Shown in pieces: positions 1-8,486 of a stretch of 39,312 bases of DNA (positions within the stretch are counted from its first letter, which is position 1; the number at the start of each line of letters is the position of its first letter). Source of the DNA: Dethiobacter sp. GTDB lineage: Bacteria > Bacillota > Dethiobacteria > DTU022 > UBA8154. The position numbers and the translations under genes are program-made. Under the pieces are notes generated by a model. It worked only from the letters and a program-made list of their open reading frames with translations. It was not told the origin of the DNA and searched no databases. Location: contig QZJM01000030.1 in the NCBI GenBank assembly GCA_003605065.1, forward strand, positions 1-39,312. The letters run 5' to 3'.

Positions 1-95
1 AAAATTTCGTTTTTTAAACGCCTGACGATATGAATACCTACCCCCTCATCGTAGGCTAAAAGATTACCGCACCCAATAATCTTAATTTTTTTCAT
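1..95 (-). CDS. Hydrogenase maturation protease, N-terminal part (cut by window edge)
   Basis: Reading leftward from an ATG at 95, the frame stays open to the window edge (31 codons). It begins MKKIKIIGCGNLLAYDEG and continues VGIHIVRRL. The glycine-rich GxGNxLxxDEGxG signature followed by a hydrophobic helix is the N-terminus of the HybD/HycI peptidases. These clip the C-terminal tail of [NiFe]-hydrogenase large subunits after nickel insertion, and the acidic residue of the DEG motif is the nickel-sensing ligand in HybD. GGGG about ten bases upstream is the likely ribosome site. The rest of the protein, and any hydrogenase structural genes, lie outside the window. The family call rests on this short motif only. 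Confidence 0.75.
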   Translation of the reverse strand, partial: MKKIKIIGCGNLLAYDEGVGIHIVRRLKNEI

Positions 96-271
96 CTCCG
101 CAATTCCCCTTTACCTCTAAACCTAAATTTTAAAAATTCATAAATGAGGGTTTTTAGCTATTGAATATTCCGAAAAAAATCATAAGTTTACCTTTCCCTC
201 CAAGGTATAACTAATATTCAAAATTAACTGTATAAAGTTACATTTCTAAATTTGCTTACTTCATTATACTA

Positions 272-1018
272 TTAGTTAGTCATTTCAGCAAGAATTTTTT
301 CCACAGCTTCCTGGGGTGAGGCATGTTCGATGATGGGCCTCCCAATAACCAGGAAACTGGCCCCGGCTTCGAGAGCCTGGCGGGGGGTTAATACCCGCAG
401 TTGATCGTCGAGGGACGACCATAAGGGGCGAACTCCTGGAGTAACAATAAGAAATTCCTCCCCGCACTTTTTACGAATCATTTCTGCTTCGCGTGGAGAG
501 GCAACAACTCCGTTCAACCCGTTTTCCATTCCCAATAAGGAGAGGTTGAGCACATGCTGCTCCAGACTCTTTTCTACTCCTGTTTCTTCCCTCAGCACTT
601 TTTCATTAAAAGAAGTCAGAACAGTAACACCCACCACCAAAGGTTTGGGTATGCCCTGCTTTGCAGCTGCTTCCGCCGCTGCTTCTACCGCAGCGCGGAT
701 CATATCACTGCCTCCGCTTAAATGAATATTAAACATATCAACACCGTAACGCGTGACAACCTCTGCCGTAGAAGCGACAGTATGTGGAATATCATGAAAC
801 TTTAAATCCAGAAAAATTTTGGCCCCTAAATTTTTTAACCCTGTGATAATTCCGGGGCCACAGGCAACATAAAGCCTCATTCCTACTTTATAAAATTTTA
901 CAAGGGGAGAAAGATGCCTTACCAGGGCATAGGCTTCCTCTTCTTTCTCCACATCGAGAGCAACAATGATTTTTTCCGCCGCCTCCTGATTATCCAGGCT
1001 TTTGCGTTTACCAAACAT
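272..1018 (-). CDS. pyrF: Orotidine 5'-phosphate decarboxylase
   Basis: This enzyme decarboxylates OMP to UMP, the last step of de novo pyrimidine synthesis, in the cytosol. The 248-residue product has the expected (beta/alpha)8 features: IIVALDV near the start, the catalytic stretch FLDLKFHDIPHT (Lys/Asp tetrad), GVTVLTSF, the phosphate-binding TPGVRP and, near the C-terminus, FLVIGRPI. Length is normal for the family. It is the last gene of the pyr operon, 34 bases after pyrD, with a GGAGGG ribosome site upstream of the ATG. No clear terminator follows it before the next gene leftward. pyrE and carAB are not in the window. Confidence 0.96.
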   Translation of the reverse strand: MFGKRKSLDNQEAAEKIIVALDVEKEEEAYALVRHLSPLVKFYKVGMRLYVACGPGIITGLKNLGAKIFLDLKFHDIPHTVASTAEVVTRYGVDMFNIHLSGGSDMIRAAVEAAAEAAAKQGIPKPLVVGVTVLTSFNEKVLREETGVEKSLEQHVLNLSLLGMENGLNGVVASPREAEMIRKKCGEEFLIVTPGVRPLWSSLDDQLRVLTPRQALEAGASFLVIGRPIIEHASPQEAVEKILAEMTN

Positions 1019-1052
1019 CTTATCTTCAGACCCTCCCTATAAAAAACATTTT

Positions 1053-1967
1053 TTAAACGATCTGTGCTGCTCCTATAATCTCCTCCATACTGCTAAGATT
1101 TTCCGATTCCAGATAAGCATGTAGTCCGGAAATAAGCCGGGGTATAGTATACGGATCGATGAAATTTGCCGTCCCCACAGCAACGGCACGGGCTCCGGCC
1201 ATGAAAAACTGCAGGGCGTCCTTCACGCTTACAATGCCCCCCATGCCGATTACGGGAATATTTACAGCCCGGCAGACTTCGTATACCATTCTTACCGCTA
1301 CCGGCCTGATCGCCGGCCCTGAAAGTCCACCGGTTATGTTTCCCAGAAAAGGGCGCCTGGCGGTAACATCTATTACCATTCCCCTTAAGGTATTTACCAG
1401 GGAAAGGATATCTGCGCCGCTGTTTTCCGCGGCACGGGCCAGTTCAGCTATATCCGTCACATTTGGGGAAAGCTTAACGATTAAAGGCAGGTTACATGCC
1501 TGGCGCACTTTCCTGACCAGCCTGTCAATAGTTTGTACCGAGGTTCCAAAAAGAATGCCCCCTTTTTTTACATTAGGGCAGGAAAGGTTAAGCTCCAGGG
1601 CCAGAATCCCCTCTACCCCGGAGAGTTCCCGTGCCAGGGTAACATAGTCTTCTTCCGTATCGCCGGCAATATTTACAATGACCGCTACCTGATAATATTT
1701 AAGGCGGGGAAGTTCCCTGGATAAAAAAACTTCCAGGCCGGGGTTCTGCAGTCCGATGGCATTTAACATCCCGGCCGGTGTTTCTACAATCCTGGGTGCC
1801 GGGTTACCCTGCCGGGGTTTAATGGTAAGTCCCTTTACCACCAGGGCTCCCAGTTTTTCCAGTTCGAGAAGGGATGAATATTCCTCACCAAAGGCGAAAG
1901 TTCCTGAAGCAGCCAGTACCGGGTTTTTTAATTTTAAGGGGCCCAGTTTTGCCTCCAGGTTTACCAT
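1053..1967 (-). CDS. pyrD: Dihydroorotate dehydrogenase B, catalytic subunit
   Basis: PyrD oxidises dihydroorotate to orotate on FMN; the class 1B enzyme passes the electrons to NAD through the PyrK partner encoded directly upstream. I place the start at ATG 1967 (MVNLEAKLGPL), 304 residues. It lies one base after the pyrK stop and has an AGGTGG ribosome site overlapping the end of pyrK. An in-frame extension to 2006 lacks such support. Visible features are the N-terminal KNPVLAASGTF, the active-site loop ELNLSCPNV with the catalytic Cys characteristic of class 1 enzymes, and the FMN-phosphate loops GGLSGPAIRP and GMGGI. The tight spacing to pyrK suggests translational coupling of the two subunits. 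Confidence 0.95.
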   Translation of the reverse strand: MVNLEAKLGPLKLKNPVLAASGTFAFGEEYSSLLELEKLGALVVKGLTIKPRQGNPAPRIVETPAGMLNAIGLQNPGLEVFLSRELPRLKYYQVAVIVNIAGDTEEDYVTLARELSGVEGILALELNLSCPNVKKGGILFGTSVQTIDRLVRKVRQACNLPLIVKLSPNVTDIAELARAAENSGADILSLVNTLRGMVIDVTARRPFLGNITGGLSGPAIRPVAVRMVYEVCRAVNIPVIGMGGIVSVKDALQFFMAGARAVAVGTANFIDPYTIPRLISGLHAYLESENLSSMEEIIGAAQIV

Positions 1968-1968
1968 G

Positions 1969-2751
1969 TTACCAAACCACCTCATGAGAGTGAAAAACCG
2001 GGCCATCTCGGCATACCAGCCGGCAACCGGTTTCTTCTCCCTTGCTTATTTTTACAGCGCAACCCTGACAGGCGCCAATGCCACAGGCCATCCTCTCTTC
2101 CAGGGAAAGCTGCATAGGATAACTCCATCCCTTATTTTTTTCCGCCAGTGCCTGAAGCATAGGCCGGGGGCCACAGGCAAAAATTTCCTCCGGTTTCAGC
2201 CCATTTTTTAAGGCCTCCTCAAAAAGTCCGGTTACCAGTCCCCGAAAACCGCTGCTGCCATCTTCAGTTGCCCGGCGTATTTCTATTTCCCCGGGTAAAA
2301 ATCTCCTTACAGGGATAAGTTCATCCAGGGAAGAGGCGCCATAAAATAGAACAACTTTTTTTTGTTCTTGCACAAGGGTTCGTGCTAAAAATAATAAAGG
2401 AGCCACTCCCACGCCTCCGGCTACAAGTACCGAAAAGACAGGTCCTTTAAGAGGTTTAAAACCAGACCCCAGCGGGCCCAGGCAATCCAAAAACTCGCCC
2501 TGTCGTACACTGCTGAGAATCCTGGTCCCTTCTCCGGCAAGGCGAAAAATAATTTGCAATGTTCCCTCCCCGGGGGATGCTCCTGCTATACTGAAAGGGC
2601 GCCGGAGAAAAGGGGCCAGACTTTCCCTGATGCGTATATGGAGAAACTGCCCGGGAAGAGATTCCCTGGCCATCTGAGGATCTTCCAGCAACAAATAATA
2701 ATGATTAGAAGTGATCTCTGTAATTTCCATTACCCGCGCTCTGGATAACAT
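1969..2751 (-). CDS. pyrK: Dihydroorotate dehydrogenase B, electron-transfer subunit
   Basis: PyrK carries FAD and a [2Fe-2S] cluster and moves electrons from PyrD to NAD. The 260-residue product has an N-terminal ferredoxin-reductase beta barrel with the FAD motif LRRPFSIAG (about residues 49-57). A Rossmann NAD-binding part follows (VLVAGGVGVAPLLFLA). The C-terminal cluster motif ACGIGACQGC...C supplies four cysteines. Length and domain order match the PyrK family. It starts four bases after the pyrC stop and ends one base before pyrD, as expected for a co-translated heterodimeric partner. Confidence 0.95.
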   Translation of the reverse strand: MLSRARVMEITEITSNHYYLLLEDPQMARESLPGQFLHIRIRESLAPFLRRPFSIAGASPGEGTLQIIFRLAGEGTRILSSVRQGEFLDCLGPLGSGFKPLKGPVFSVLVAGGVGVAPLLFLARTLVQEQKKVVLFYGASSLDELIPVRRFLPGEIEIRRATEDGSSGFRGLVTGLFEEALKNGLKPEEIFACGPRPMLQALAEKNKGWSYPMQLSLEERMACGIGACQGCAVKISKGEETGCRLVCRDGPVFHSHEVVW

Positions 2752-2755
2752 GATA

Positions 2756-4099
2756 TTACTTACTCCCCTGTTTTATGAATAACCCTTTTAGTTCGGGGAA
2801 ATCTTTACTGAAGCCCTTTACCTTGCCCTCCCACATTTTGATATCTCCATCTACCATGGTTAATACAGGAAAGCCCTTCAAGCGCCAATCCTTAAAAGGA
2901 GTATTTTGCCCCAGGGAAAAGAAGCTATCCGTATTCACAGGATATTCCTTATGAGGTTCAATAACCACAAGGTCCGCTGGAGATCCAGGTGTCAGGTTGC
3001 CTCCGGGAACCCCGAGAAGGTTTGCCGGAACAGTGGAGAGGCATTTTACGAGTTCCGATAAAGAAAGTATTCCCTGTTCCACGATTTTTGTCCAGAGAAG
3101 AGGGAAAGCTGTTTCCAACCCTGTTACACCAAAAGGAGCATTCAGAAAATCTGCTTCCTTTTCCTGGAGCCGGTGAGGAGCATGATCCGTGGCAATAATT
3201 TCGATGAGGCCTTCCTGTAAAGCTTCCAACAAAGCATCCCTATCAGCAGAAGAACGCAATGGCGGGTTCATTTTGGCACTGGTATTAAAGTATTCCACCG
3301 CCTCCTCTGTTAAAAGTAAATGGTGAGGAGTGACCTCTGCCGTAAGGTTAATACCGCTTTCCCTGGCCCAACGCAGCAAAGCCACGCTTTCCCCGGCACT
3401 AATGTGGGCCAGGTGGAGCTTTCCGCCGACTTTCTGCTGGAGCAATATTTCCCTGGCAACCATTACCGCTTCAGAAACAGCAGGTATAACCGGCAATCCC
3501 AGACGGTAACCATGAACTCCGTCATGAACAACACCGTCACCTGACAGGGATAGATCTTCACAGTGAGAGATAACCGGAAGGCCCAGAACCAGGGCAAACT
3601 GCATGGCTCTTAACATAAGCCCGCCATTCATAACCGGCCTGCCATCATCGGAAAAGCCCCTGACTCCTTCCTGTGCCATCTCCCACATAGGAGCAATTTC
3701 CTGTCCCTTCAGTCCGCCCGTCAGGGCTCCTATGGGGTAAACACGGGCAAGATCGGCCTGCCTGGCCCGCTCTTTGATATAATTAACAATCTCTTTGCTG
3801 TCCACCGGGGGATCAGTATTGGGCATACATGCCACAGCGGTAAAGCCCCCTGCTACCGCAGCAGCACAACCTGTGGCGATAGTTTCCTTACCTTCATTTC
3901 CCGGCTCCCGGAGATGGGCATGAATATCCACCATTCCCGGTAGAATTATTTTTCCTTTAAGATCTAAAACAGGAACTTCCACAGGACCCAGGGATAAAGA
4001 AACTGCTTCGATCCTGTCTCCTTTAATAAGGATCTCCGCCGGGCCCTCCCAGTCGTTGACGGGATCATGTAAAATTCCCCCTTTTAAAAGCAAATCCAT
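2756..4099 (-). CDS. pyrC: Dihydroorotase
   Basis: Dihydroorotase cyclises N-carbamoyl-aspartate to dihydroorotate. The 447-residue protein is a type I amidohydrolase with the zinc motif DIHAHLREPG near residue 60. Further marks are a CMPNTDPP segment, conserved histidines in VISHCED and HLAHISAG, and the late catalytic Asp in EIIATDHAPH. Length is slightly above the usual 425-430 residues because of a C-terminal tail. It starts two bases after the pyrB stop and is followed by pyrK four bases on, so it lies in the middle of the operon. Confidence 0.95.
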   Translation of the reverse strand: MDLLLKGGILHDPVNDWEGPAEILIKGDRIEAVSLSLGPVEVPVLDLKGKIILPGMVDIHAHLREPGNEGKETIATGCAAAVAGGFTAVACMPNTDPPVDSKEIVNYIKERARQADLARVYPIGALTGGLKGQEIAPMWEMAQEGVRGFSDDGRPVMNGGLMLRAMQFALVLGLPVISHCEDLSLSGDGVVHDGVHGYRLGLPVIPAVSEAVMVAREILLQQKVGGKLHLAHISAGESVALLRWARESGINLTAEVTPHHLLLTEEAVEYFNTSAKMNPPLRSSADRDALLEALQEGLIEIIATDHAPHRLQEKEADFLNAPFGVTGLETAFPLLWTKIVEQGILSLSELVKCLSTVPANLLGVPGGNLTPGSPADLVVIEPHKEYPVNTDSFFSLGQNTPFKDWRLKGFPVLTMVDGDIKMWEGKVKGFSKDFPELKGLFIKQGSK

Positions 4100-4101
4100 C
4101 G

Positions 4102-5040
4102 TTAGATCACCCTCCCGGCCAAAAGTAAATCCAGGACTGCCATTCTTACATAAACACCATTTCGTACCTGGTCCTGAAAGAGAATTCTATCCGGATAAAC
4201 ATTTTCAAAGGTCTTTATAACTCCTGAGCTAATTTCAATACCTATGTTCACTGGCCCGGGGTGCATCAGGCAGGCATCTTCCTTTAACAGGGAAAGCCTT
4301 TTTTCGTTGAGGCCATATAAAGCGGTATATTCACCCAGAGATGGTATAAGACTTTTTCCCTGCCGTTCCTTCTGAACTCTTAATAGATAGATTATATCAC
4401 CGCTGGGGAGCACCTCTTCCAGATTATATGACCAGTTTACACCGGGGGGGACAAGTTCCAGGGGGAGCAAAACCGGGGGAGCAACCAGGGTAAGGTTGGC
4501 CCCGAAAACAGGAAAAGCATAAAAATGGGAACGGGCTACCCGGCTGTGTAAAATGTCACCTACCATAACAACCTGTAACCCGGAGAGCTTTACCCCGCTT
4601 TCAAGTAAGGTAAAGATATCCAGAAGGGCCTGGGTAGGGTGCTGATAACAACCCTCTCCACCACTGATAAAAGGAATTTCTACAAACTGGGAAACCCTAT
4701 GAAATATGCCGGGAGAGCTATGACGGAAAACCAGGGCATCGGCACCGATGGATTGTAATGTTTTAATGGTATCATCAGCATTTTCGCCTTTTTTTTCGCT
4801 GGATAGTTCCGGTATAAAATTAATAATCCTCCCACCCAGTTTCTGCACGGCCAGTTCAAAAGAAATGCGTGTACGTGTACTCGGTTCCCAGAATGAAATG
4901 GCAATATTTTTCCCTTTAAGAGATGAAAAAACATCCCCATCTTTTTTCTTATAGTAAGCTGCCCTTTGCAAAATTTCTTGCAAAGCTTCCAGCGAAAAAT
5001 CTTTTAAGCTCAGCATATCTTTGGGAAGCAAAGCAGTCAT
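4102..5040 (-). CDS. pyrB: Aspartate carbamoyltransferase catalytic subunit
   Basis: PyrB joins carbamoyl phosphate and aspartate, the committed pyrimidine step. The 312-residue protein shows the carbamoyl-phosphate loop FWEPSTRTRISFE, the HPTQALLDIFTL motif and the late MHPGPVNIGIE segment that is diagnostic for this family against ornithine carbamoyltransferase. No pyrI regulatory subunit gene is adjacent, as is usual in Firmicutes. A TCCT-rich stretch upstream (AGGAGGA on the coding strand) serves as ribosome site five to six bases before the ATG. It is the first biosynthetic enzyme of the operon, after the DUF3786 gene. Confidence 0.96.
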   Translation of the reverse strand: MTALLPKDMLSLKDFSLEALQEILQRAAYYKKKDGDVFSSLKGKNIAISFWEPSTRTRISFELAVQKLGGRIINFIPELSSEKKGENADDTIKTLQSIGADALVFRHSSPGIFHRVSQFVEIPFISGGEGCYQHPTQALLDIFTLLESGVKLSGLQVVMVGDILHSRVARSHFYAFPVFGANLTLVAPPVLLPLELVPPGVNWSYNLEEVLPSGDIIYLLRVQKERQGKSLIPSLGEYTALYGLNEKRLSLLKEDACLMHPGPVNIGIEISSGVIKTFENVYPDRILFQDQVRNGVYVRMAVLDLLLAGRVI

Positions 5041-5045
5041 TCCTC

Positions 5046-5690
5046 CTAAAGGCCTTCTCCAGGCATGTCGTCAAATCTGGTGTCCCCAGGGAACCAGACA
5101 CGTATCAGCGCCTGGATAGCCAGGACATATAAACCGGCTGTAGAAAGATAAGTCTCGGAAACAGTATCAAAAAGGATCTGGGAACGCGGGGCAAATTCCT
5201 CCCCGCCTTCCCAGATGATAAAAGCCAGGGGCAGGCGGGGAAATACGGGAACGATGATACCGGCATCGCCTTTTTCAAAAAGTTTTCCCCCATGTTGCAA
5301 TCCCAGGGCCAGGAACTCTTCCCTATGATTAAAATAATTCCGTGCCAGGGGTTCTAAAGCTTCTTTTTGAAAAGGTCTCCAGTGCAGCTGTCCCCCCCTT
5401 AAATCAAGAAAGGAAAGCCACTGTCCTCGCGCCGGCAGTCCACTGTCAGAGGTAAGATACTGTAATATAACCACCTTTTCATCATGAGCCAGCCCTGACA
5501 ATTTTAAGTTTTTACCTGTTTCCGGGAAATTAATCTCTCCCCCGGGATAAGTTATCTCCACAGTAAGGCTGCAATATTCCAGTAAGAACCTATCTTTTAC
5601 AAAACTGGCACCGCTTAGTTCTGCCATTTCCAGGGGATCGCGGGCGGCAAATTCCTGTATAACTTTAGTAAAAGCATTCCTGCTGCACAA
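5046..5690 (-). CDS. DUF3786-family protein heading the pyr operon
   Basis: The product resembles DUF3786 proteins, whose function is not established. Recognisable family blocks are ARGQWLSFLDLRGG, the PF...EALEPLARNYFNH stretch, a GDAGIIVPVFPRLPLAF segment, WEGGEEFAPRSQILFD, and YLSTAGLYVL at the C-terminus. The frame is open to a TTG at 5768. A second TTG at 5690 has GGAGGG six bases upstream and places the family-typical first helix at the N-terminus, so I choose 5690 (214 residues). No signal peptide or membrane segment is seen. It is transcribed with pyrB, five bases downstream. DUF3786 proteins are frequent in anaerobes with corrinoid methyl metabolism, which fits the acs operon nearby but proves no role in pyrimidine synthesis. 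Confidence 0.72.
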   Translation of the reverse strand: MCSRNAFTKVIQEFAARDPLEMAELSGASFVKDRFLLEYCSLTVEITYPGGEINFPETGKNLKLSGLAHDEKVVILQYLTSDSGLPARGQWLSFLDLRGGQLHWRPFQKEALEPLARNYFNHREEFLALGLQHGGKLFEKGDAGIIVPVFPRLPLAFIIWEGGEEFAPRSQILFDTVSETYLSTAGLYVLAIQALIRVWFPGDTRFDDMPGEGL

Positions 5691-5837
5691 TTTTATCCCT
5701 CCATTTGTTAAAAGCAATAATTCAACAAAAGTCCTCCTTTTTCCTCCATCTTTAATTTTTTCCAGCAAAATAAATTATATTTTTCTCTAAAATATGCTAA
5801 AATATAGGCGTAATAACTTAGCTGGAGGTTTTTTACT

Positions 5838-6686
5838 TTGCGAAAAAAAGGCCGGAATTTTAACTTTTTTGTAATAACCTGCCTGATTATAGCCTGTTTA
5901 TTTCTCTTTTCTTCCTTAATCTTTTCCGGGGAGGTTCCCCGAAAAGAAACTTCCTCTCCCCCTTCGGATGGCCAAGAAAAAATTGAGGAAAGTAAAAAAG
6001 AGGAAGAACCGGACAAAGAATCGCCAGGTAACCTTCCGGCAGCAGAACAGAACGAAAACCCCAAGCTTTTTCCGTCAAGGGGTAAAGAAGTACAATTCAA
6101 ATGGGATGATGTACTGCTGGAAAAAATTTCTTTCCTGCAAAGCCCCATACCGGGAGCCCAGGTTACCAGCAGGGATTCCCAGCTGCCGGGGGCGCCCCGT
6201 CCTTATCGAAACGGAATTCACGAAGGTTTAGATTATTATTCGGGATCCTGCGGTATTACTATAAATTTCGGAGACCCGGTTTTTGCAGCGGGACCGGGAA
6301 TAGTTTACCGCATTGATCATGATTACCTGGAACCGGACATGAAGGAAAGGGATGAAATATTAAAAATTTGCAAAGAAAGGAAGGATACTCCTGAAGATAT
6401 TCTGGACAAGCTGAGGGGCAGGCAAATCTGGCTGACTCATCCTTATGGGGTAATAACACGCTATGCTCACCTCAACGAAGTTGCCGCTCACTTACAAGAA
6501 GGAGACCTGGTAGAGGCCGGCGACTTTATAGGCACTATCGGCAACTCCGGCACCAGCGATGGAGCCGGAGGAAATACTTTAAATCCCCACCTGCATTTCG
6601 AGATCTGGATCAGCGGCAGTTACCCGGGAGAAGGATTGTCTCCCCGGGAAATAAGGGAATTGTGGAAACGCGTGCTGGAAAATTAG
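5838..6686 (+). CDS. Membrane-anchored M23 (LytM/LAGLIDADG-unrelated) metallopeptidase
   Basis: A 282-residue cell-envelope peptidase predicted to cut peptidoglycan cross-bridges. Residues about 9-29 are one hydrophobic segment (FFVITCLIIACLFLF), a signal anchor after a KKKGR basic start. A charged, Glu/Lys/Pro-rich linker follows to about residue 85. The C-terminal half is the M23 domain, with zinc ligands in NGIHEGLDYY (HxxxD) and PHLHFEIW (HxH), plus the GNSGTS loop. The start is TTG with GGAGG nine bases upstream; the gene is transcribed away from the pyr operon. About 60 extra residues between the two zinc motifs (around VYRIDHDYLEPDMKERDE) make the domain longer than minimal LytM. The physiological substrate is unknown. 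Confidence 0.88.
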   Translation: MRKKGRNFNFFVITCLIIACLFLFSSLIFSGEVPRKETSSPPSDGQEKIEESKKEEEPDKESPGNLPAAEQNENPKLFPSRGKEVQFKWDDVLLEKISFLQSPIPGAQVTSRDSQLPGAPRPYRNGIHEGLDYYSGSCGITINFGDPVFAAGPGIVYRIDHDYLEPDMKERDEILKICKERKDTPEDILDKLRGRQIWLTHPYGVITRYAHLNEVAAHLQEGDLVEAGDFIGTIGNSGTSDGAGGNTLNPHLHFEIWISGSYPGEGLSPREIRELWKRVLEN

Positions 6687-6716
6687 AAAAATAAAAGCTC
6701 CTTTTTCCCCTTGATC

Positions 6717-7118
6717 TTAGAATACCAGGGAAAGCCAGACCTGACGCTGCCGGGGGCCGTCAAATTCAGCAAAAAAAATGGACTGCCAGGTGCCCAGCAG
6801 TAACTCCCGGCCCTCCACCAGCAAATGCAGGCTGGAACCTAAAAGAGAAGCCTTAATGTGAGCATCGCTGTTCCCTTCCCTGTGCCCGTACCCCCTGTCG
6901 CCGTAAGGAACAAGTCTATGTAAAGCATTACGTAAATCCTTTATTACCGATGGATCGGCTCCCTCGTTTATTGTGACGGCAGCCGTAGTATGTGGAACAA
7001 ATACAACCAGGCAACCCCTTTCCACGCCTGTGGAGCGAATAAATTCTCTTACTTTTGCAGTTATATCCAAAAATTCTTCCCGACTGCCTGTCTTAATGAT
7101 AAGGGTTTTTCTGTGCAC
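6717..7118 (-). CDS. YjbQ/UPF0047 family enzyme (secondary thiamine-phosphate synthase type)
   Basis: The 133-residue protein is a full-length UPF0047/YjbQ member: an early beta strand followed by FIRSTGVERGCLVVFV, then HTTAAVTINEGADPSV, the GYGHREGNSDAHIKASLLG metal-site segment with conserved His residues, and GTWQSIFFAEFDGPR at the end. Members are small single-domain proteins and some show weak thiamine-phosphate synthase activity; the true role is unclear. The start is GTG at 7118 with GGAG nine bases upstream. It converges with the M23 peptidase gene and is separated from the next upstream gene by a bidirectional hairpin. Confidence 0.9.
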   Translation of the reverse strand: MHRKTLIIKTGSREEFLDITAKVREFIRSTGVERGCLVVFVPHTTAAVTINEGADPSVIKDLRNALHRLVPYGDRGYGHREGNSDAHIKASLLGSSLHLLVEGRELLLGTWQSIFFAEFDGPRQRQVWLSLVF

Positions 7119-7138
7119 ATTATACCACTCCGGAGTTT

Positions 7139-7176
7139 AAAAAGCCTCTTCCTTTAAAAAAAGAAAAGAGGCTTTT
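7139..7176. terminator. Bidirectional intrinsic terminator
   Basis: An inverted repeat pairs AAAGCCTCTT (7141-7150) with AAGAGGCTTT (7166-7175). It is flanked by A/T runs so that either strand ends in a U-rich tail. It lies immediately after, and slightly overlaps, the stop codon of the TPR/HTH gene at 7175, and so mainly ends that minus-strand transcript. Confidence 0.75.
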
Positions 7177-8326
7177 ATTCTTTTTCCCTTTGCGTAAGGT
7201 ACATCAGCATATTATGATAGGCCCGGTGCTCTATATTTAAAACGTTGTTAATTTCCTTATACTTGGCCGAAATACTGGAGGGTGAAATATTGTACTGCTC
7301 TGCCAGTTTTTTTTGAGTAACACTTAAAAAATGAAACTTGGCAATGGCATATTCCAAGCCGGCAGCCCACGTTTCGACTTTCTTAATGGCAGGGACATGG
7401 GGATAAATATTATTCAGAAAATCTATCCAGACAGCCTGAACATCTTCATAAAAACGTTCGCTGTATGCTTTACTGGAGCGCATATTGATCAGGGCACAGT
7501 CAAGAACTTCCTGCCATTTATCAAGCCACCTGGGTGCCACCAGGGGGTAATAGGAGAGGTCAACATCCCTTAAAAAACCTTCCATAAAAATGGTAACAAG
7601 ACCTTTAATTCCCATATTTCTAAGTTCTAAAAGAGCTTGTAACCGTAACCGCTGTTTTACCCAGGGATTCCTTACAAATTCCCTTAAAGCTTCTTCCCCC
7701 ATCCCTTCCGGCAGCAAACCGTACACTTGAATAGCCTTTTCTGCGATCTGTTCATTTTCCTGATAAAGGGACTGCCACAAAATACGTTGTACTGCCTTGC
7801 TTTCCTGGTAACACCTGAGAATTTCTTCCCCTTCTTTAGACTTTCCGGAAAGAGAACCCCCTCTTTTTTTTCTTTCCAGCACGTTTTTTTCTTCTTCTTC
7901 CTCCTCAGTTAAAGCAAAAAGAAGATCCTCAGCATCGACAGCCATTTCTCCATCGGGAGAAAGCTGCAGGTATAAATTGAGGTAGTAGCGTGCCTTATCC
8001 AGGTTATCCATTAAACCGTAGTTAACTGCCATCAAGAAGTAACACTCTGTTAAAGAAGGATCCATCTGGTAGACAATAAAAGAAAAGACCTGGTTGGCCT
8101 TATCCAGATAACCCATCCTACTCAACAGGCAGGCCAGGTTATAATGGTTAAGGGAATTGTCAGGTTCTACTTCGATCGTCTTTTTAAAAAAAATAAGAGC
8201 TTTATCAAGTTTGTTCTGTTGATAATAGTGGTTCCCTTTTTGATAATAATAACTGGCATTTTTTAAAAAAGGAACTACTTTAGATGAAGTTTTGCTTTGT
8301 ATCATTTTTTTCACCACTGGTACCAT
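7175..8326 (-). CDS. TPR protein with C-terminal helix-turn-helix-like segment
   Basis: A 383-residue soluble protein. Residues about 20-130 hold tetratricopeptide-type helices (NHYYQQNKLDKALIFFKKTI, HYNLACLLSRMGYLDKA, then a third repeat). An acidic EEEEEEK linker and a helical, HEAT-like middle follow. Around residues 335-360 the segment TQKKLAEQYNISPSSISAKY reads as a helix-turn-helix, with AEQYNIS as turn and SSISAKY as recognition helix. This suggests a TPR-linked DNA-binding regulator, an inference from the fold pattern. The ATG at 8326 lacks a good ribosome site; an in-frame ATG at 8305 preceded by GGTG is an alternative. I do not recognise a named family member. Confidence 0.7.
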   Translation of the reverse strand: MVPVVKKMIQSKTSSKVVPFLKNASYYYQKGNHYYQQNKLDKALIFFKKTIEVEPDNSLNHYNLACLLSRMGYLDKANQVFSFIVYQMDPSLTECYFLMAVNYGLMDNLDKARYYLNLYLQLSPDGEMAVDAEDLLFALTEEEEEEKNVLERKKRGGSLSGKSKEGEEILRCYQESKAVQRILWQSLYQENEQIAEKAIQVYGLLPEGMGEEALREFVRNPWVKQRLRLQALLELRNMGIKGLVTIFMEGFLRDVDLSYYPLVAPRWLDKWQEVLDCALINMRSSKAYSERFYEDVQAVWIDFLNNIYPHVPAIKKVETWAAGLEYAIAKFHFLSVTQKKLAEQYNISPSSISAKYKEINNVLNIEHRAYHNMLMYLTQREKE

Positions 8327-8486
8327 ATGTTAAAAAGCCTAAATTGACTTTCCACTATGATAACTATTTTGTTGTTTTTAGCATTTAATCATACCATTCA
8401 CTACTAAAATTCTCTAGGACAGAATTAATTTCCTGCCTGTTTTATCTTTATTTTTACCATAGTTTCTCTTTCTAACTTTTTTCCCG

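Noticed and set aside
140-200. Eight-codon minus-strand leader-like frame (MIFFGIFNS) before the hydrogenase protease gene
   Set aside because: It has a GGAGGG upstream, but it is short, without regulatory hairpins or a codon bias that would suggest a leader peptide.
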